64,000 nucleotides of DNA from Bacteroidales bacterium (GTDB taxonomy: Bacteria > Bacteroidota > Bacteroidia > Bacteroidales > F082). The notes below the pieces were generated by a model. It was not told the DNA's origin and searched no databases. It saw only the letters and a list, made by a program, of their open reading frames with translations. Positions within the stretch are counted from its first letter, which is position 1; each line of letters opens with the position of its first letter. Below are positions 27,245 through 37,200 of the stretch, in pieces. A program made the position numbers and the translations under genes. The stretch covers positions 1-64,000 of the forward strand of contig JASBYY010000005.1 of NCBI GenBank assembly GCA_029983675.1. Reading direction: 5' to 3'.

Positions 27245-27325
27245 GCAGCAGTCCCCACCCTATCTGATGGCTGATTTTTGAGACATTTCTGTTCACCCTT
27301 GAGAGCGAGAAGCCCTGACAAGAGG

Positions 27326-28486
27326 TCAAAAAGTCTTTTTTAGCCTTCTCATGGCTTCCATCACCGTAGCACGCGGACAGGCCAGGTTGATACGGAAATG
27401 GTTGGTGCCGTTGACACCGAAATCGCTGCCACGGTTAAAGTCAAGCTGTGCTTCCTGTGTCAGTTTGCGCCAAGTTTCGGTTTCGTCGAATCCGTAGGCG
27501 GAGAAATCGAGCCACATCATATAGGTGGCCTCCGGTTTGAAAAACTTGATTTTCGGCAAATTGATTCTCAAGAAGTCTGAGACATAATCCACATTCCCTT
27601 GCACATAATCAAGCAGTTGCTTCAGCCAATCATCACCCTCGTTCATAGCGGTTTGTGTTGCCACTTTTCCAAAAATATTGCCCAAATCAGCCTCCAAAGC
27701 GTGAAGATATGTGTTGAATACCGTCCGAAGCTCCGGATTTGAGATAATCGCCGTGGATGTGGCTAAACCGGCCAGATTGAAAGTCTTGCTGGCTGCATGA
27801 AAGGTGACGGTGCGCTGCGCCAATTCATCGCTTAGCGATGCAAAAGGTGTGTGCTTGTAACCGGGCAGCACCAAGTCGCAATGTATTTCGTCGGAAATGA
27901 CGATAAGATTATGCTTTTGACAGATTTCTCCAAGCAAGAGCAACTCGTCATAACGCCACGCACGTCCTACGGAATTATGAGGATTGCAGAGAATCAGCAT
28001 TTTAGCCGTTTCAGCCTGATGCTCCAACAGTTCGAAATCCATTTCATAACCTTTTGCACCGACTTTCAAGGGATTGCATACCAATTTGCGGCCATGTCCG
28101 GTGGCGGCATGGTGAAAAGGCGGATAAACCGGCGTTTGGATGATGACTTCATCACCTTCTTGGGTCAAAGCCATCACGGCAACATTGAAACCGCAAACCA
28201 CGCCGGGGGTAAACGAAAGCCACTCCTGCTTGACCTGCCACTGGTGGCGACGTTCTAACCAATGTATAATCGACTGAAAATAAGCCTCATCCTTGAAGTG
28301 ATAGCCGTAAATAGGATGCAAAGCACGTTGCATGACGGCGTTACGCACAAAATCAGGGGTTTCAAAATCCATGTCGGCAACCCACATGGGCAGCACATTT
28401 TTATTTCCAAATACAGCCGCCCTCAAATCATACTTAACACAATTAGAATCAACGCGATTGACAATTTTATCAAAGTTATATTTCAT
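27326..28486 (-). CDS. PatB/MalY-type PLP-dependent C-S lyase (aminotransferase class I/II)
   Basis: A 386-residue protein beginning MKYNFDKIVNR at the ATG 28484-28486, the usual start of this family. An ATG 12 bases earlier is also possible. Features of PatB/MalY enzymes are present: VLPMWVADMDFETP, ILCNPHNSVGRAW, VISDEIHCDLVLPG, and the PLP lysine in FHAASKTFNLAGL. It probably cleaves cystathionine or cysteine (beta-lyase), possibly releasing sulfide. The frame stays open through the tRNA-Tyr gene upstream, but this is chance. Confidence 0.92.
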   Translation of the reverse strand: MKYNFDKIVNRVDSNCVKYDLRAAVFGNKNVLPMWVADMDFETPDFVRNAVMQRALHPIYGYHFKDEAYFQSIIHWLERRHQWQVKQEWLSFTPGVVCGFNVAVMALTQEGDEVIIQTPVYPPFHHAATGHGRKLVCNPLKVGAKGYEMDFELLEHQAETAKMLILCNPHNSVGRAWRYDELLLLGEICQKHNLIVISDEIHCDLVLPGYKHTPFASLSDELAQRTVTFHAASKTFNLAGLATSTAIISNPELRTVFNTYLHALEADLGNIFGKVATQTAMNEGDDWLKQLLDYVQGNVDYVSDFLRINLPKIKFFKPEATYMMWLDFSAYGFDETETWRKLTQEAQLDFNRGSDFGVNGTNHFRINLACPRATVMEAMRRLKKTF

Positions 28487-28561
28487 GGCCAAATTCATAT
28501 TACATGCTGCAAAGTTGAGAAAAAAAACACCACAACCGCTTGTGTTTTCAAGAAAACTATG

Positions 28562-28569
28562 TATTTTTG
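28562..28569 (+). promoter_or_regulatory. -7 box for tRNA-Tyr
   Basis: TATTTTTG, with CTTG 19 bp upstream at 28539-28542 as a three-of-four -33 box. It lies 38 bp before the tRNA. Confidence 0.5.
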
Positions 28570-28607
28570 CCGCGCGTTTCGAAAAAGAAATCGTGTTCTT
28601 TGTACAA

Positions 28608-28692
28608 GGGGGAGTCGCATAGTGGCAATTGCAACAGACTGTAAATCTGTCCTCGAATGAGTTCGGTGGTTCGAGTCCACCTTCCCCCACCA
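28608..28692 (+). tRNA. tRNA-Tyr (anticodon GTA)
   Basis: An 85-nt class II tRNA with acceptor GGGGGAG paired to TTCCCCC, anticodon loop CTGTAAA with GTA, a long variable arm, the T loop TTCGAGT, and an encoded CCA end at 28690-28692. Confidence 0.95.
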
Positions 28693-29106
28693 CAACCTTC
28701 CTTGGGTGCGTTCCACACCTGCCATCTAAGCCTTTTTCCCTTACTATTTGTTTTGATTTGTCTTTCTGAAAATGCAGACGCTTTTCATTGATTTTATCCA
28801 TTTGAATGCGTATGAAGTTTTGTTTTTCCCTTGACCTGAATATACAGGAACAAAAAGAGGCCTTCCTTAACTGTTTGGGCGGTTTGAATTTGTAATAACT
28901 CATTCATTTTTAGTTACCAAGGAAGCCTATTTTACCATGTTTTGATAGGAAGATTTTAACCATTCACTGCCCCAATAATAGATTATTATTATAACATAAT
29001 GCTATTTTGATAAATATTACCAATTGTTTTTACAAAATAAAAAGTTTGATTATTGTGATAATGAACTTGTTTTTGGTTATTTTTGCATAACCAATACGTG
29101 TGAGTT
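28693..29106. other. Intergenic gap after tRNA-Tyr
   Basis: No convincing gene. An inverted pair, AGGCCTTCCTT (28858-28868) and AAGGAAGCCT (28919-28928), spans a 50-bp loop and may be a relic of a mobile element end. The promoter of the RRM gene is at the right end. Confidence 0.45.
29078..29085 (+). promoter_or_regulatory. -7 box for the RRM gene
   Basis: TATTTTTG lies 21 bp before the ATG. No clear -33 box at normal spacing. Confidence 0.45.
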
Positions 29107-29415
29107 ATGAAAATTTTTGTTGCCAAACTGGCTTTTAAGACCACTACCGAAGATTTACAGCGGTTGTTTGAGCAATTTGGGGTTGTGGAATCTTGTAGGG
29201 TGATTATGGATCGAGAAACGGGCAGATCCAAGTGTTACGGTTTTGTTGAAATGCCAAACGATGACGAGGCTTACAAAGCCATTGTCGAGACTGATGATAC
29301 CGATTTCATGGGTAGTGTTTTGCAAGTGAAGAAATCGCGTCCTCAAGCGGAGAAGCCCCAGCAAGAGATACACAAACGTCCTTATAGACCGCATACGCCA
29401 AGCAAGCATGAATAA
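29107..29415 (+). CDS. RNA-binding protein with one RRM domain
   Basis: A 102-residue protein consisting of one RNA recognition motif: RNP2-like IFVAKL at residues 3-8 and RNP1-like KCYGFVEM near residue 39, followed by a basic, proline-rich tail (KSRPQAEKPQQEIHKRPYRP) likely to add RNA affinity. Such small RRM proteins are common in Bacteroidetes, which lack Hfq in many lineages, and have been proposed as global RNA chaperones. Role here is inferred from the family. Confidence 0.92.
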   Translation: MKIFVAKLAFKTTTEDLQRLFEQFGVVESCRVIMDRETGRSKCYGFVEMPNDDEAYKAIVETDDTDFMGSVLQVKKSRPQAEKPQQEIHKRPYRPHTPSKHE

Positions 29416-29596
29416 TACATCATATTGATTGTCAATATTTTGATTGTCATTTTCTGATATTTTCTTGCAAACCTTGTCATAGGAAACCCAAAGATATTTT
29501 CTTTGGTAGTAGGGTGTGCTCTGGAATTTTTGCAGATCTTTCGATGTGGTTTTTCAATTTTTTGGGCAACCTAACGCTACATATTGGGATTTTCAT

Positions 29597-29604
29597 TATT
29601 TTTG
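29597..29604 (+). promoter_or_regulatory. -7 box for tRNA-Arg(TCT)
   Basis: TATTTTTG lies 15 bp before the mature 5' end. A -33 box is not seen. Confidence 0.45.
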
Positions 29605-29619
29605 CAGCCGCTAAGCGAT

Positions 29620-29693
29620 GGTCTGGTAGCTCAGTTGGATAGAGCAACAGCCTTCTAAGCTGTGGGTCTTGGGTTCGAGTCCCAACCGGATCA
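29620..29693 (+). tRNA. tRNA-Arg (anticodon TCT)
   Basis: A 74-nt cloverleaf: acceptor GGTCTGG with CCGGATC, D loop with AGTTGGA, anticodon loop CTTCTAA with TCT, T arm GGGTTCGAGTCCC. The CCA end is not encoded (ACGA follows). Confidence 0.95.
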
Positions 29694-29702
29694 CGAAAAA
29701 AT

Positions 29703-29740
29703 CGAGAATCAGCCCTAATGGACTGATTCTCGTGTTTTTT
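29703..29740 (+). terminator. Terminator after tRNA-Arg(TCT)
   Basis: A perfect 10-bp stem, CGAGAATCAG with CTGATTCTCG, is followed by G and six T, starting 9 bases after the tRNA. Confidence 0.85.
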
Positions 29741-29823
29741 ATATGCACAGGATAATTCTGCATGGCAAAAAAGAAACAGACGTGTGATCCCCAAAACACG
29801 CCCTGTGGGTGCGTCTAGAATGG

Positions 29824-30105
29824 CTATTTGCCGAAAATGTCGGAATGTGTGCCGGTCCTGATGAGCTTGATCAGCCGTATTGCTTCTTCCTTTGAATACA
29901 ACAGAAGCCAGTCGGGCTTGATGTGGCACTCGCGGCAGCCTTTGAACTTTCCAGACAGTGCATGATCCTTATTGCGCAAAGGCAATTTTTCACCATCGGC
30001 TAGCTTTTTCACCACCAAAACAAGTTCCTTTACGTCCAGTCCTCGTTTCTTAGCTGCCTTTACGTCTTTTTCGTACTGTGATGAAGTAATGATGTCAAAT
30101 TTCAT
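29824..30105 (-). CDS. YafQ/RelE-type toxin (mRNA interferase)
   Basis: A 93-residue toxin of the YafQ branch of the RelE superfamily. The pattern HALSGKFKGCRECHIKPDWLLLY followed by RTGTHSDIF is characteristic, with the histidine, aspartate and final phenylalanine that serve catalysis in YafQ. It would cleave mRNA on ribosomes when free. Its start overlaps the antitoxin gene end by 11 bases, so the two are translationally coupled. Confidence 0.9.
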   Translation of the reverse strand: MKFDIITSSQYEKDVKAAKKRGLDVKELVLVVKKLADGEKLPLRNKDHALSGKFKGCRECHIKPDWLLLYSKEEAIRLIKLIRTGTHSDIFGK

Positions 30106-30301
30106 TCATTCTTTTTTCAAAGTCATCAAATTTGGTATAGCGTCTTCCCTTTCCTTTCTTCAGTTCATCAATGGCAGACATTGTCAGCTCATCGCCCTTC
30201 GGCTCTTTCTTTTCGTTGATAAGTCCAAGACCAACAAGGTATGCCAGCAACAGTTTTCCACTGCTTGTCTTTTCGTTAATTGTGATTGTGTAGGTTGCCA
30301 T
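30095..30301 (-). CDS. Antitoxin partner of the YafQ-type toxin
   Basis: A 68-residue protein from the ATG at 30299-30301, beginning MATYTITINEKTSSGK. The inner start is chosen because a perfect -7 box (30326-30333) lies just upstream. The N-terminal strand plus helices suggest a DNA-binding, self-regulating antitoxin, and the basic tail (KKGKGRRYTKF) may wrap the toxin. The exact antitoxin family is not recognised by eye. Confidence 0.8.
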   Translation of the reverse strand: MATYTITINEKTSSGKLLLAYLVGLGLINEKKEPKGDELTMSAIDELKKGKGRRYTKFDDFEKRMNEI

Positions 30302-30325
30302 GTCGTTTTTTCTCCTTTCTCTGTG

Positions 30326-30333
30326 CAAAGATA
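30326..30333 (-). promoter_or_regulatory. -7 box for the toxin-antitoxin operon
   Basis: TATCTTTG on the minus strand, 24 bp before the antitoxin ATG. No -33 box at the expected distance. Confidence 0.45.
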
Positions 30334-30530
30334 ATGCGTTTTTTCGGTTTTGGGTTGGTTTGAAGCAGAAAAAAGCCCGCCACTGGTTCAAATAGCAAGC
30401 AGCATCACAATTATATGATGCCTATCGTTCCGGCAATAAAGTCGCCAAACGACAGAAAACTTTTTTCCAAGGCTCTGTTCCTTTCTAATGACCAATTGGA
30501 GTGTAATATGCCAACACAAAACTTCTATAC

Positions 30531-30575
30531 GCAAAAAAATAGCGGCGACCAGATTGCTCCAATCGCCGCTATTTT
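30531..30575 (-). terminator. Terminator of the broken lipoprotein gene
   Basis: An 11-bp stem AATAGCGGCGA / TCGCCGCTATT is followed on the minus strand by seven T. It lies 20 bp after the stop at 30593. Confidence 0.85.
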
Positions 30576-30592
30576 GTTCACATAATGGCGCA

Positions 30593-31796
30593 TCAGTTGT
30601 CTTGTACTAAACGGACAGAGTAACCATAGTAGCGCGATAAGCCAAGTGCAGAACCAACGCCGCAACTTAAACCGTAAAAACCATACGCTGTTTTTTCTTT
30701 AGAAGCATCTGCAAGCCAATAATAGCCGGTTCTTGACGAATTGTAAAACTTCACTTCTTTAACTTCACGAAATCCGCTTGCAGGAAAGAAAACAGCACCG
30801 GCATTCTCCATCTGCTGCCATTGCGTCAGGGTGTACAAATTTTTATCATAACCGTATGCTGAAGGGTTAAACGAGCATCCTTCCGGAAGCCCCCAATCAT
30901 CAGGCAGAAGAATGGATCCCTGAACTCCACTTATCGTCGCTCCAGCAGTTTTATGAGGCGTCCTTGCGTTTTCTTGTCAAAAACATCCATTCGTCCTTGG
31001 TCATCGTCCTCCATTGATTGGGTTGATTTCCGCCATTGACAATGCTATTGTACACGCCCCAATCGGCATTTTTGGTATCTCCGTATAAGTTGCATAAATG
31101 GCTGTTGTTCAGTACGGGTCCATAGCCGGAAACCTCATGAATCCAAGTAGAATCATGAAAATAATCGTAAGGATGATAATACTTGTTTCCATTGTTCCAT
31201 CCACTGGTTCCCCATCCAAACAAATCAATCCAACCTGCATAATCGGAAGCTATTAAGGCATTGTCGCACTTTTCGCCATTTTCCATCACATTACCTCTGA
31301 TATTGTCTCCCACAAAATCAAACTGATTTTCAGCAAAACGCCATGTGTTGGTCGAGGCCTGATATTGCAAGTTGCCTTGCGAAAACAGCACCTGTTTATC
31401 TTCACTGACCGAGAAAAGGCCTTTCACCACTCCGCTTGGAAGCGTTTTTGTTGTAAAAGTAACGGTTTTGCTGTACTTCACATCGCCAGATACCACATAC
31501 GCTCTGACATAATACTTCGTGTTCTCATTTAGCCCTGCTATTGTCACCGTAAAATCACCGGCCTTGTTACCACTACTAATATGAGCCTTCTGCGTAGTAG
31601 GGTTGTCGGCAACATCCCAGCAAACACCGCAATCCGTAAAAGAGGCCAAACCGTCAACGGAAAAACTACATTTTGCCGACATTGCACTGACATCATTGAC
31701 AGAGACTTCGCCAACAGAAAGAAGTGCGGTTTTGTTGCAACTGAACAAACAAAGTGACATGCAAATCAAAAAAACAAATCGGATACTTTTCATCAT
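30593..31796 (-). pseudogene. Lipoprotein with fibronectin-like and paralogous surface domain, frameshifted
   Basis: The 5' part encodes 281 residues: a lipobox LFSC, a fibronectin-type segment ending in KTVTFTTKTLP, then a repeat-rich domain found in many Bacteroidetes surface proteins (VLFSQGNLQYQAS, FGWGTSGWN, WRTMTKDEWMFLTR). It stops at 30951. The missing C-terminus (TAGATISGVQGSILLPDDWG through YSVRLVQDN) continues in another frame down to 30593. A two-base loss in a GA run near 30973 explains the break: restoring it gives a smooth FLTRENARTPHKTAG. A sequencing error is the alternative. Confidence 0.85.
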
Positions 31797-32162
31797 TATT
31801 CTTCTGCCCGACAGTTCCTTTCAGGCTTTAATGTAAAACAAAGAAGCGTGGAACTGAGCCCCTTACCATACGTATTATCTCACCTAGTTATGATAGCCTT
31901 AGCGCAAACTCACAAGATTATCTGGTTTGCCTGTAAGAATATTACAATCAGAAAAGGATTTACACTTCTTATAATAACAAAATCTCAAGGATTATTAAAC
32001 AATCCGGGTGCAAAGTTGGAATAAATACTGATTTAGGATAATGTCAGATGCTACATAAAATGATAAGATTCGTACAAAACACATTCCTCCAGATGATTAG
32101 AAAAGGTAAAATCGTCCTGATTTTCGGACGATTGTATCTCTGTATTCTAAGGAAAGATAAGC
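31797..32162. other. Intergenic gap between lpxD and the broken lipoprotein gene
   Basis: No gene is supported. A weak -7-like CAACTTTG (minus strand, near 32013-32020) could be the lipoprotein promoter about 200 bp upstream. The lpxD terminator lies at the right end. Confidence 0.5.
32108..32133 (-). terminator. Probable terminator after lpxD
   Basis: A perfect 8-bp stem AATCGTCC / GGACGATT lies 30 bp after the lpxD stop. The T-run on the minus strand is short (TTTTACCTTTTC). Confidence 0.5.
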
Positions 32163-33098
32163 TCACCGTTTGCTGTAGTAGTCTTTCAATAGTTCGGGTA
32201 GTCGGCTCAGTGCGGCTTGTTCGCGCCATTGTTTCCTGACATCACGTGCAGGCGTACCGAACACGGTTTTCCCGGGTTCAATGGACTTGTCCACAGCCGA
32301 TGTCGCCAGCACCACCGCTCCTTTGCCCACCACAATATCTTTGTTGACACAGACGCGCCCCCATAGAATCACGTCATCTTCAATGCGGGTGACGCCTGCA
32401 ATGGCCGCTTGGCTTCCAATCAGACAATTGCATCCGATATAGGTGTCATGCCCCACTTGGCAATGATTGTCAAATTTGGTTCCTTCGCCAACAAAAGTGT
32501 CGGATGTGACACCACGGTCGATGGCACACATAGCGCCTATTTCCACATTATCGCCAATCACCACGCGCCCAAACGATTCAAATTTCTTATAGCCATCGGC
32601 ACGACACTGGAAATAGTACCCGTCGGCTCCGATGACACTTCCCGAATGGATGATGACATTATCGCCAATGACACAATGGTCGTAAATGCTGACATTGGGA
32701 TGAATGGTACAGTTTTTACCGATAACGGTGTGGTTTCCGACAAAGGCTCCCGGCATAATTACGGTACCTTCGCCAATGACAGCAGTGGGGCTGACCGCTT
32801 GAACAACAGGCTCTTTGGGACGGTAATGCCGCATGATGCGAAGAAAGGCATCGAAAGGATCGTCGTGCAGCAGTAGTGCCTTCCCTTCGGGGCACTCCAC
32901 CCTCTTGTTGATGAGTATGGTCGTGGCAGCTGAATTGAGCGCCTTCGCGTAGTACTTGGAGTGATCGACGAAAGTGATGTCGCCCGGTTCCACACAGTGA
33001 ATCTCATTAAGGCCTGTGATGGCAAAATCGGACCGGCCGACAAAGTCAGCTTCGATTAGGGCTGCAATTTGTTGCAATGTGGCTTGTGGAATCTTCAT
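32163..33098 (-). CDS. lpxD: UDP-3-O-acylglucosamine N-acyltransferase (LpxD type)
   Basis: A 311-residue protein with an N-terminal uridine-binding domain (GDITFVDHSKYYAKALNSAA) and a long left-handed beta helix of hexapeptide repeats, including IGADGYYF and VGHDTYIGCNC. LpxD adds the second acyl chain in lipid A synthesis. At 311 residues it is shorter than the classic 340-residue LpxD, and Bacteroidetes often carry two paralogues, so it may be the second copy. No other lpx gene is adjacent. Confidence 0.85.
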   Translation of the reverse strand: MKIPQATLQQIAALIEADFVGRSDFAITGLNEIHCVEPGDITFVDHSKYYAKALNSAATTILINKRVECPEGKALLLHDDPFDAFLRIMRHYRPKEPVVQAVSPTAVIGEGTVIMPGAFVGNHTVIGKNCTIHPNVSIYDHCVIGDNVIIHSGSVIGADGYYFQCRADGYKKFESFGRVVIGDNVEIGAMCAIDRGVTSDTFVGEGTKFDNHCQVGHDTYIGCNCLIGSQAAIAGVTRIEDDVILWGRVCVNKDIVVGKGAVVLATSAVDKSIEPGKTVFGTPARDVRKQWREQAALSRLPELLKDYYSKR

Positions 33099-33121
33099 AG
33101 ATATCAGTTTGTTATGCCGTG

Positions 33122-33129
33122 CAAAAATA
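33122..33129 (-). promoter_or_regulatory. -7 box for lpxD
   Basis: TATTTTTG on the minus strand. A TTTG lies 15 bp upstream (33145-33148), closer than usual. Confidence 0.4.
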
Positions 33130-33150
33130 CCGAAAATGAAAAAACAAAAG

Positions 33151-33277
33151 GAGGTGTGTCATAATTAATTGCCGCGTTACTTGCGACATTCTGCTTCGGT
33201 CATAGCGCCTTGCACTTTGCACTTCTTTTATACAGCTAAAAAGAGGCTGTGTCAAAAATTGATTCTGACACAGCCTC
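33151..33277 (-). mobile_element. MITE-like repeat, copy A, ending in a terminator hairpin
   Basis: The left end GAGGTGTGTCA (33151-33161) is inverted in the right end TGACACAGCCTC (33266-33277). The right end is itself a 12-bp perfect hairpin with GAGGCTGTGTCA (33243-33254), followed on the minus strand by TTTTTA, so it can end efp transcription. The body shares ATAATT...TTGCCGC, GCTTCGGTCA and CTTGCACTTTGC with copy C at 56906-57062. Confidence 0.65.
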
Positions 33278-33304
33278 AAATTATTTCAGGTCGATAGGCA
33301 TCAA

Positions 33305-33868
33305 TTATGCTTTCACACGTTCGCAGTACTCCCCTGTACGTGTGTCGATTCTGAGCATATCATCGGTGTTGATAAACAACGGCACTTTTACAACGGCACC
33401 CGTTTCAAGGGTGGCGTCCTTCATGGCGTTGGTGGCGGTGTTACCTTTTTCGCCGGGTTCGGTATAGGTGACCTTCAACACGGTTTTCACAGGCATTTCT
33501 GCATAAAGAATGGTTTCGGTAGAAGCGTCAACAACAACGTCCACGACATCGCTTTCTTTCATATACTTCACACCGGTAATGCTACCCTCGGCAATCGGAA
33601 TCTGTTCGTAGGTCTCAGTGTGCATGAATATGTAATCTTCATCTTCCTTGTAAAGGTACTGGAAAGGACGGTGCTCAACACGGACATCTTCAAGTTTCAC
33701 ACCAATGTCGAAGCGTTTTTCGAGCACGTTGCCCGAAAGAACGTCTTTCAGCTTGATACGCATGATGGTATTTCCTTTTCCCGGCTTGACATGCTGGAAA
33801 TCAATGCAGAAGTAAATCTTTCCGTCCATGCGGATGGCACTTCCTATCTTTACGTCTTGACTTAACAT
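33305..33868 (-). CDS. efp: Translation elongation factor P
   Basis: A 187-residue EF-P with KOW-like, OB and C-terminal OB domains. The tip loop of domain I carries the lysine in HVKPGKGNT (Lys31), the residue that is modified in many bacteria to aid peptide bond formation at polyproline. No EpmA/EpmB-type modification gene is adjacent; the kamA gene in this window belongs to lysine catabolism, not EF-P modification. A hairpin terminator of copy A follows. Confidence 0.96.
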   Translation of the reverse strand: MLSQDVKIGSAIRMDGKIYFCIDFQHVKPGKGNTIMRIKLKDVLSGNVLEKRFDIGVKLEDVRVEHRPFQYLYKEDEDYIFMHTETYEQIPIAEGSITGVKYMKESDVVDVVVDASTETILYAEMPVKTVLKVTYTEPGEKGNTATNAMKDATLETGAVVKVPLFINTDDMLRIDTRTGEYCERVKA

Positions 33869-33906
33869 ATAGTGACTTTTTATTTGTGAATCTGTAAATT
33901 TTGGCG

Positions 33907-33914
33907 CAAAGATA
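33907..33914 (-). promoter_or_regulatory. -7 box for efp
   Basis: TATCTTTG on the minus strand, 38 bp before the efp ATG. The nearest upstream TTTG is only 12 bp away. Confidence 0.45.
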
Positions 33915-34093
33915 CTGTTTTTCTTTCAAATATGGATTTTTTGCTTGCGATAACTGTATAAACACCACCTGACACCTATTGTTTTCCGCCATAGATTGCT
34001 ATGATTCAACCATATATAACTTATCAACAACAAAAGTTGATTTCTTTACCATTATAAATTTTAGAATATGCGACAACAAGTAGAATCATTTTC

Positions 34094-34101
34094 TATATTT
34101 G
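34094..34101 (+). promoter_or_regulatory. -7 box for the Oar-like receptor gene
   Basis: TATATTTG gives a leader of about 160 nt before the receptor ATG. The leader holds two short reading frames (34137-34271 and 34216-34251). Confidence 0.45.
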
Positions 34102-34215
34102 CATCAAAATAGCGCAAAAAAAAGAAAGGTATAGATATGAAAAAATCCGCAGCAAGGTTTTTTCTTGGTGTTGGCGACAATTATTATGTTGCAGACAGGA
34201 TGAAGGAGGATGCTT

Positions 34216-34251
34216 ATGATTTATGGAACATTCAAACAACTCTATTATTAA
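34216..34251 (+). other. Possible 11-residue leader reading frame with strong Shine-Dalgarno
   Basis: ATG at 34216 opens an 11-codon frame ending in TAA. It is preceded by AAGGAGGA six bases upstream, one of the few classic ribosome sites in this window. A 44-codon frame, 34137-34271, overlaps it and the receptor start (ATGA). Translation of either could affect receptor expression; this is only suggested by the sequence. Confidence 0.3.
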
Positions 34252-34267
34252 CTCAAAACTATTATCT

Positions 34268-37200
34268 ATGAAAAGGTTATTTACTTTTTTTGTAGCGATG
34301 ATCGCTTCTGTCACATTGATGGCACAAGTGACCACATCAAGCATTAGCGGCAAGGTGACCGACGAATCGAGAAAGGCTCTTCCGGGTGCCACTGTTGTTG
34401 CAACACACACGCCTTCAGGTTCTCAGTATTATGCTGTTGCCGATGCCAACGGTAGTTATCGCTTGTCGAACATCCGTCCCGGCGGACCTTACAAAGTGGA
34501 GTTCCGCATGGTCGGTTTCCAAACCAAGAAGGTAGAAGGTCTTTCGGTTATTCTTGGCGACAATAAGGTGTTGAACGGCACCATGGCGGAAGAATCCATC
34601 GGTTTGTCGGAGATTACAGTTTCTGCCGAAGCTGTTCCCAGCGGCATGGATAGCGACCGTGCCGGTGCCACCACTTCGGTGTCGTCGGAGCAGATTGCCA
34701 CATTGCCTACCGTTAGCAGGAGCCTGAACGACATTTTGGTATTGACCCCTCAAGCTGCCACAACTTCAAGTGGTTTTGCAGTGGGCGGCGGCAACTACCG
34801 CCAGTCGTATGTCACCGTTGACGGTGCTGCTTTCAACAACGCATTCGGAATTGGCGGCAACCTTCCTGCTGGCGGCACCCCTATTTCCTTGGACGCTCTT
34901 GAAATGATGTCGATCAATGTGACTCCTTATGATGTCCGTCAGAGTGGCTTCACCGGCGGTGCCATCAACGCTGTTACAAAGAGCGGCACCAACGACCTGC
35001 ACTTCAGCATCTACGACTACTTCACCAACGACGGTCTTATTGGAACAAAATTCGGAAAGAAAGACGAGTTCGGCAACTATCCTGACCGTCTGATCCTTTC
35101 CAAATCGCTCAATAACACGGTTGGTGTTTCGGTTGGCGGTCCCATTGTTCGCAACAAACTGTTCTACTTCATCAACTTTGAATACGAGTCCGACATCGAC
35201 CCGGGACAAAACTCATTGGCACGTGAAAGCGAGAACGATCCGTTTGGCGGCGCTACACAATACAACCGTCCTACCGTTGCCAAGATGGATTCCATCAAAG
35301 GCTTCCTGAAAGACAAGTTCAACTACAACCCCGGACGTTACCAGAACTACTCCGTCAGCACACCTGACTACAAGCTGTTGGCCCGTTTGGACTGGAACAT
35401 CAACGACAACAACAAGTTCAACATCCGTTACACCAGAACGATGAACAAGTATTCCTCAAGTCCGTCTTCATCGGTGAATCCTATTGTTCCGAATCCATAC
35501 AACCGTAACACCTATGGACGTACCTCCAACTACGCTTTGTATTTTGAAAGCTCGCGTTACTTCCAGGAACAGAATTTCTCTTCGGTTGCCGCCGAATTGA
35601 ACTCGTCTTTCTTGAGTGGTCGCATGAACAACATGGTTCGTGCTACATATTCGCATCAGTTTGAGCCTCGCAGCTTTGTAGGCGACGTGTTCCCCACCGT
35701 CGATATTCTCGAATATTATGATGCCGATGGCGACGGAACGGCAGAAGAACCCGCCGTTTACACTTCTTTCGGTCCCGACCCGTTCACATACGGCAATCTC
35801 CGCGAAGTGAAGACTGCTGTTGTAACCGATGAAGTCAGCTACCTGACAGGCCGCCACAACTTCCTTGCCGGTCTTCAGTTTGAGTATGACCACACCGTGA
35901 ATGGATTCATGCAAGGCGGTGCCGGTTATTATGTTTACAATTCGTGGAACGACTTTGTAAATGCCGCTAACGGCGGAACCGCCAATCCCAAGGCCTTTGC
36001 CATCACCTACGGCAATAACGACAAGCACGAGCAAGTGTATCCTTCCTTCAACTACATGCAATATTCGGCATATCTCCAGGATGAAATGAACCTGAGCGAA
36101 CGTTTCAAACTTTCGTTAGGATTGCGTTTCGAACTGCCCACCTATCCTTCGACCGCCGCCTACAATACGAACAACGAGTTCATGAACGGCTGGGACGAAA
36201 AAGTCACAGATGAAACAGGTGTCGTTACTACTGTTCACCATGCCATTGCCGACGGCGATAACACCATGCATGGATTATCTACATCCGACATGCCGGCTCC
36301 AAAAGTCAACTTCTCGCCCCGTTTGGGATTCAACTGGGATTTGACGGGTCAGCGTGACTATATCCTCCGTGGCGGTACTGGTCTCTATACCGGACGTATG
36401 CCTTTCGTTTGGATTGTCTCTGCCGTTGGAAACAGCAACTGCATGCAAAACCAGTACATCAATGCCAATGTCGGAGCAGATGAACATATTGGCTTTAATG
36501 CTTCCGTCAACGAAATCATTGCCAACAATGCCGCTCTCCTCACAACCGGCGATCTTCCCGCACCGCAATCGACAACCATTATCGACAAGGCTTTGCGTAT
36601 GCCTCAGACATGGAAGTCTTCGTTGGCATTCGATGCCAAACTTCCCGGCGGCATCAAGGCCACCTTGGAAGGCATTTACAATAAGGACATCACCACCGTT
36701 GCCGTCACCAAGCTTGGCATCAAGGAAGGCGATAAGATTCAACTGCCCGGAGAGCCGGAGCCTAGAATGACTTGGGTGAGCGAAAATGTCATCAACTCAA
36801 ATGGCAAAAAAGTAACCCCTTACTATATCACGAATACGAATAACAACGGCTACTACTATTCGGTTACCGGCCAGCTCTCGAAGAACTTCGACTTTGGTCT
36901 GAACCTGATGGCTGCCTACACCCGTTCGGAAAGCATGAACGTCGTAGATGGCATTGGCGACCAGATTACTTCGGCCTTCAGCACGAACACCTTCGGTGTA
37001 AATGGTTCAAATGCACATGAACTCGGTTATTCCTCGTATGTGGCTCCTAATCGTTTGCTCTTCAATGTCGGCTGGACTTTCAACACCGGCAAGAGAACCA
37101 AGGAAACCATAGGATTGTATTATGAAGGCTATAACCTTTGCTATGTGGGCGGCTACAGCTACACCAGATACTCCTACACCATGACATCTAATGTCAATGG

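Noticed and set aside
28499..28903. The open frame of the PatB gene continues upstream through the tRNA-Tyr gene, suggesting a longer 525-residue protein.
   Set aside because: The extra N-terminus is antisense to a well-formed tRNA and has no family likeness; the ATG at 28486 gives the normal family start.
29480..29520. A short hairpin CCAAAGA / TCTTTGG as terminator of the RRM gene.
   Set aside because: The stem is only 7 bp and A/T-rich, with no T-run on either strand at the right place.
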